Assembly (NCBI GenBank): GCA_012842645.1
Contig: DUSJ01000141.1
Location: forward strand, 1-8,424
Reading direction: 5' to 3'
Source: Clostridiaceae bacterium
GTDB taxonomy: Bacteria > Bacillota > Clostridia > DSM-8532
DNA length: 8,424 nt
Part shown: in pieces, positions 5,434-8,424 of the stretch
Position numbering within the stretch: the stretch's first letter is position 1
Layout of the letters: every line of letters begins with the position of its first letter
Made by a program: the position numbers and the translations under genes
Notes under the pieces: model-generated
Told to the model about the DNA's origin: nothing
Databases searched by the model: none
What the model saw: the letters and a program-made list of their open reading frames with translations, nothing else

Positions 5434-7224
5434 ATGGTTTACAGATCGCATGTATTGATTTGTAATGGTACCGGATGCACGGCTTCCAAGGCTCCCGAGA
5501 TCATGGCCAGGCTTGAGAAAGAGCTTGCTGCAAAAGGTATTGAGAAAGAAGTAAAAATAGTAAAGACAGGTTGTTTCGGTCTCTGTGAGAAAGGGCCGAT
5601 CATGGTTATATATCCTGAAGGCGCTACATACTGTCATGTGACGCCTGACGATGTGGAAGAGATAGTCAATGAGCACCTGGTGAAAGGACGTATCGTAAAG
5701 CGCCTTCTCCTTGGTGACAAGGACGTCGAGGATGTCGCCAGGTCCCTTGACAATGTTGGGTTCTTCAACCGCCAGGTTCGCGTGGCCCTGCGCAACTGTG
5801 GTGTAATCAATCCTGAAAATATCGAGGAATACATTGCAAGAGACGGTTATGCCGCATTAGCCAAGGCAGTAACTGAAATGACTCCTCAGCAGGTCATCGA
5901 TGAGATCAAGAAGTCCGGCCTGCGCGGACGCGGCGGCGGCGGTTTCCCCACAGGCCTGAAATGGCAGTTCGCCGCAAAGGAAGTCAACGATGTTAAGTAT
6001 GTATGCTGTAATGCTGACGAAGGCGACCCGGGTGCGTTCATGGACCGTTCCATACTCGAAGGCGATCCCCACAGCGTTCTCGAAGCAATGGCCATTGCAG
6101 GATACGCTATTGGCTCCAACCAGGGCTATATATATGTCCGGGCCGAGTACCCCATTGCAGTGCAGCGTCTGAAGATAGCCATCCAGCAGGCAAAGGATTA
6201 TGGCCTTCTTGGCAATAACATATTTGGCACTGACTTCTCCTTCGATATAGATATCCGCCTTGGCGCCGGCGCTTTCGTGTGCGGCGAGGAGACCGCGCTC
6301 ATGACATCCATCGAGGGCAAGCGCGGCGAACCGAGGACCCGTCCTCCTTTCCCCGCTGTCAAGGGTCTGTGGGGCAAACCCACCATTCTCAACAACGTTG
6401 AAACCTATGCCAATATCCCCGTAATTCTTCTGAAAGGCGCTGACTGGTTCAGCTCTATCGGCACCGAGAAGAGCAAGGGGACCAAGGTCTTTGCTGTCGG
6501 CGGCAAGATCAATAACACCGGTCTCGTGGAAATTCCCATGGGAATGACTCTACGCGAGGTTATTTATGATATAGGCGGAGGTATCCCTAAGGGCAAGAAA
6601 TTCAAGGCAGCCCAGACGGGAGGTCCTTCGGGAGGATGTATCCCGGCTTCCCATATCGATGTTCCCATCGATTATGACAACCTGATCGAACTGGGCTCCA
6701 TGATGGGCTCCGGCGGATTGATCGTCATGGACGAGGATACCTGTATGGTCGATATCGCCAAGTTTTTCCTCGAGTTCACAGTTGACGAATCCTGCGGCAA
6801 GTGTCCTCCGTGCCGTATAGGCACCAAGAGGATGCTCGAGATCCTTGAGCGCATAACAAGCGGCAGGGGCGAAGAGGGAGATATCGAGAAGCTGGAGACC
6901 CTGGCCGAAAGCATCAAGCAGGGCGCTCTCTGCGGTCTGGGCCAGACTGCTCCGAACCCTGTCCTCAGCACGCTGAGATACTTCAGGGACGAGTATGAAG
7001 CCCACGTGAAAGAGCACAAGTGTCCTGCAGGCGTCTGCAAGGCCCTGCTGAAGTACATGATCATTCCTGAAAAGTGCAAGGGCTGCAGCCTCTGCTCCAG
7101 GAAGTGCCCTGTCAACGCTATATCCGGCGAAGTCAAGAAGCCTTACGTTATAGATCAGAGCAAGTGCATCAAGTGCGGTGTATGTATGGAAACATGTAAA
7201 TTTGCCGCCATCGAGAAGAAATAA
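5434..7224 (+). CDS. hydB: NADH-linked hydrogenase flavoprotein subunit, NuoF/HydB-like
   Basis: NAD(H)-binding FMN subunit that exchanges electrons between NADH and the Fe-S chain leading to HydA; probable site of electron bifurcation. It has 596 residues, the long HydB form rather than plain NuoF. Domains in order: thioredoxin-like [2Fe-2S] domain (C10, C15, C47, C51); FMN/NADH-binding core with GRGGGGFPTG (165-174), CNADEGDPGAFMD (192-204) and GAGAFVCGEETAL (277-289); SLBB-like domain around GGPSGGCIP; the [4Fe-4S] domain ESCGKCPPCR (C454, C457, C460) with the fourth ligand C500 in GALCGLGQ; a linker with H524, H528, C530 and C535 that could hold a metal such as zinc; and a C-terminal two-cluster ferredoxin domain (C548, C551, C554, C558 and C578, C581, C584, C588). 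AAGGAGGG at 5418-5425 stands 8 nt before ATG 5434. The gene is complete with all expected ligands. It partners with HydC upstream and HydA downstream. Confidence 0.95.
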   Translation: MVYRSHVLICNGTGCTASKAPEIMARLEKELAAKGIEKEVKIVKTGCFGLCEKGPIMVIYPEGATYCHVTPDDVEEIVNEHLVKGRIVKRLLLGDKDVEDVARSLDNVGFFNRQVRVALRNCGVINPENIEEYIARDGYAALAKAVTEMTPQQVIDEIKKSGLRGRGGGGFPTGLKWQFAAKEVNDVKYVCCNADEGDPGAFMDRSILEGDPHSVLEAMAIAGYAIGSNQGYIYVRAEYPIAVQRLKIAIQQAKDYGLLGNNIFGTDFSFDIDIRLGAGAFVCGEETALMTSIEGKRGEPRTRPPFPAVKGLWGKPTILNNVETYANIPVILLKGADWFSSIGTEKSKGTKVFAVGGKINNTGLVEIPMGMTLREVIYDIGGGIPKGKKFKAAQTGGPSGGCIPASHIDVPIDYDNLIELGSMMGSGGLIVMDEDTCMVDIAKFFLEFTVDESCGKCPPCRIGTKRMLEILERITSGRGEEGDIEKLETLAESIKQGALCGLGQTAPNPVLSTLRYFRDEYEAHVKEHKCPAGVCKALLKYMIIPEKCKGCSLCSRKCPVNAISGEVKKPYVIDQSKCIKCGVCMETCKFAAIEKK

Positions 7225-7242
7225 GAGGGGAGTGTGGATAAA

Positions 7243-8424
7243 ATGACTGAGTATGTAACCCTTACAATAGACGGTAAAGAAGTCAAAGCACCGGTTGGTT
7301 CAACCGTACTTGAGGCTGCAAAGAGTGCCGGGATCAGGATACCCACCCTCTGCTACCTCAAAGATATAAACGAAATAGGCGCATGCCGCATGTGCATAGT
7401 GGATGTGGGAGCCAGGAGCTTCCAGGCTGCCTGTATGTATCCCGTATCTGAAGGCCTGAAGGTTATCACCAACAGCCCGAAGATCCGTGAGACCCGCAGG
7501 GTAACCCTTGAGCTCATCCTCTCAGCCCATGAGAAGAAATGCCTCAGCTGCGCAAGGAACCTGAAATGCGAACTTCAGAAGCTTGCTGAGGAACTGAATA
7601 TACACGATAACCGTTTTGAAGGCGAGTTGCAGCACTTCCCGATCGACGATCTGTCTCCGTCAATAGTGCGCGACCCGAACAAGTGCGTCCTGTGCCGCCG
7701 CTGCGTAAGCGTATGCAAGAACGTACAGACCGTCTCGGCCATTGAGACCATCGACAGGGGCTATAAGACCATCGTTGCTTCGCCGTTCCATATGCCGCTT
7801 AAAGATACTCCGTGCGTAAACTGCGGCCAGTGTATCGTTGCATGCCCGACAGGCGCACTGCGTGAGAAGAAGTCCACCGACAAGGTTTGGGAAGCCCTTG
7901 CCAACAAGGATCTCCATGTGGTGGTCCAGACAGCTCCCGCTGTAAGGGCAGCCATTGGAGAAGAATTCGGATACCCCATCGGAACCCCTGTTACCGGAAA
8001 GATGGTTGCCGCATTGAAGAGACTTGGATTTGCAAAGGTATTTGATACCGACACGGCAGCCGATCTCACCATCATGGAAGAGGGCACCGAGCTTGTAGAC
8101 AGGATAAAGAACAACGGTAAACTGCCGCTGATAACTTCGTGCAGCCCCGGATGGATCAAGTTCTGCGAGCATTTCTATCCTGACATGCTGGATAACCTTT
8201 CATCCTGCAAGTCGCCCCAGAACATGTTCGGCGCCGTTCTGAAGTCCTACTATGCGGAAAAGGCCGGTATCGATCCTTCGAAGATCTTCGTTGTATCAGT
8301 AATGCCGTGTACCGCCAAGAAGTTCGAGGCCGAGAGACCTGAACTGGCTTCAACAGGCTATCCTGACGTGGATGAAGTCATCACGACTCGCGAGCTTGCC
8401 GAGATGATCAGGGAATCAGGAATA
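7243..8424 (+). CDS. hydA: [FeFe]-hydrogenase catalytic subunit HydA (3' truncated)
   Basis: Catalytic subunit that reduces protons to H2 (or oxidises H2) at the H-cluster, in the cytosol. The frame is open to the window end; 394 residues are visible. GAGGGGA at 7225-7231 precedes ATG 7243 and the hydB stop is 18 bp upstream. Domains: plant-type [2Fe-2S] ferredoxin (C37, C48, C51, C64); His-Cys3 [4Fe-4S] (H96, C100, C103, C109); two-cluster ferredoxin domain (C148, C151, C154, C158 and C191, C194, C197, C201); then the H-cluster domain from about 225, with VQTAPAVR (228-235), TSCSPGW (298-304), SSCKSPQNMFGA (320-331) and MPCTAKKFE (354-362). The third H-cluster motif, with the last two Cys ligands, and any C-terminal [2Fe-2S] domain lie beyond the window. 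The first motif has Ser for the second Cys of TSCCPxW. NuoE- and NuoF-like neighbours put it in the trimeric NAD-linked (HydABC) class rather than monomeric ferredoxin-only enzymes. Confidence 0.95.
   Translation, partial: MTEYVTLTIDGKEVKAPVGSTVLEAAKSAGIRIPTLCYLKDINEIGACRMCIVDVGARSFQAACMYPVSEGLKVITNSPKIRETRRVTLELILSAHEKKCLSCARNLKCELQKLAEELNIHDNRFEGELQHFPIDDLSPSIVRDPNKCVLCRRCVSVCKNVQTVSAIETIDRGYKTIVASPFHMPLKDTPCVNCGQCIVACPTGALREKKSTDKVWEALANKDLHVVVQTAPAVRAAIGEEFGYPIGTPVTGKMVAALKRLGFAKVFDTDTAADLTIMEEGTELVDRIKNNGKLPLITSCSPGWIKFCEHFYPDMLDNLSSCKSPQNMFGAVLKSYYAEKAGIDPSKIFVVSVMPCTAKKFEAERPELASTGYPDVDEVITTRELAEMIRESGI

Noticed and set aside
7660..8172. 170-codon open frame on the - strand
   Set aside because: Antisense to hydA, whose frame has every expected Fe-S ligand.
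1..8424. Search for tRNA or rRNA genes, CRISPR repeats, insertion sequences and attachment sites
   Set aside because: No repeat-spacer pattern, transposase, terminal inverted repeats or tRNA-like cloverleaf was seen; coding sequence fills nearly the whole window.

Overview
The window looks like chromosomal DNA of an anaerobic Firmicute of class Clostridia. The reasons are AGGAGG-type ribosome sites, AT-rich intergenic DNA with a near-consensus sigma-A promoter, redox-regulator (Rex-type) operators, and a five-gene NAD-linked [FeFe]-hydrogenase operon. As I recall, cellulolytic and acetogenic clostridia have the same gene order (Clostridium thermocellum around Cthe_0338-0342; Acetobacterium woodii hydC-E-D-B-A). 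I could not check this by search, and the species is not identified. All genes are on the + strand.

Left block (1-3618): the end of an ABC-exporter-type operon. It holds an ABC-2 permease of GldF type that lacks only its first residues, a GldG-type auxiliary protein with a membrane anchor at each end, and a membrane-anchored protein with two DUF4340 units. The genes are tightly packed (about 7 bp, then a 1-bp TAATG overlap) and end at a strong intrinsic terminator (3642-3692). The ATPase subunit should lie just upstream of the window. The substrate cannot be told from sequence.

Intergenic block (3619-4003): after the terminator come about 200 bp with small inverted repeats and no gene. Then follows a promoter, TTGATA-17 bp-TGATATAAT, overlapped and followed by two 18-bp Rex-like operators (3918-3935 and 3942-3959). 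Rex senses NADH/NAD+, so the operon should be repressed when NADH is low and opened when NADH accumulates.

Right block (4004-8424): the hydrogenase operon. The genes are a NuoE/HydC-like thioredoxin-fold [2Fe-2S] subunit, a small GHKL ATPase with no kinase phosphoacceptor domain, a small HydD-like thioredoxin-fold ferredoxin protein that keeps only three of four cluster cysteines, a NuoF/HydB-like flavoprotein, and HydA, the catalytic [FeFe]-hydrogenase subunit, cut off by the window end at residue 394. HydC, HydB and HydA should form a complex that makes H2 from NADH, probably together with reduced ferredoxin (electron bifurcation or confurcation). The ATPase and HydD-like genes are the least understood part and the best candidates for undescribed biology. 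The HydA H-cluster motif reads TSCSPGW instead of TSCCPxW and also deserves a look.
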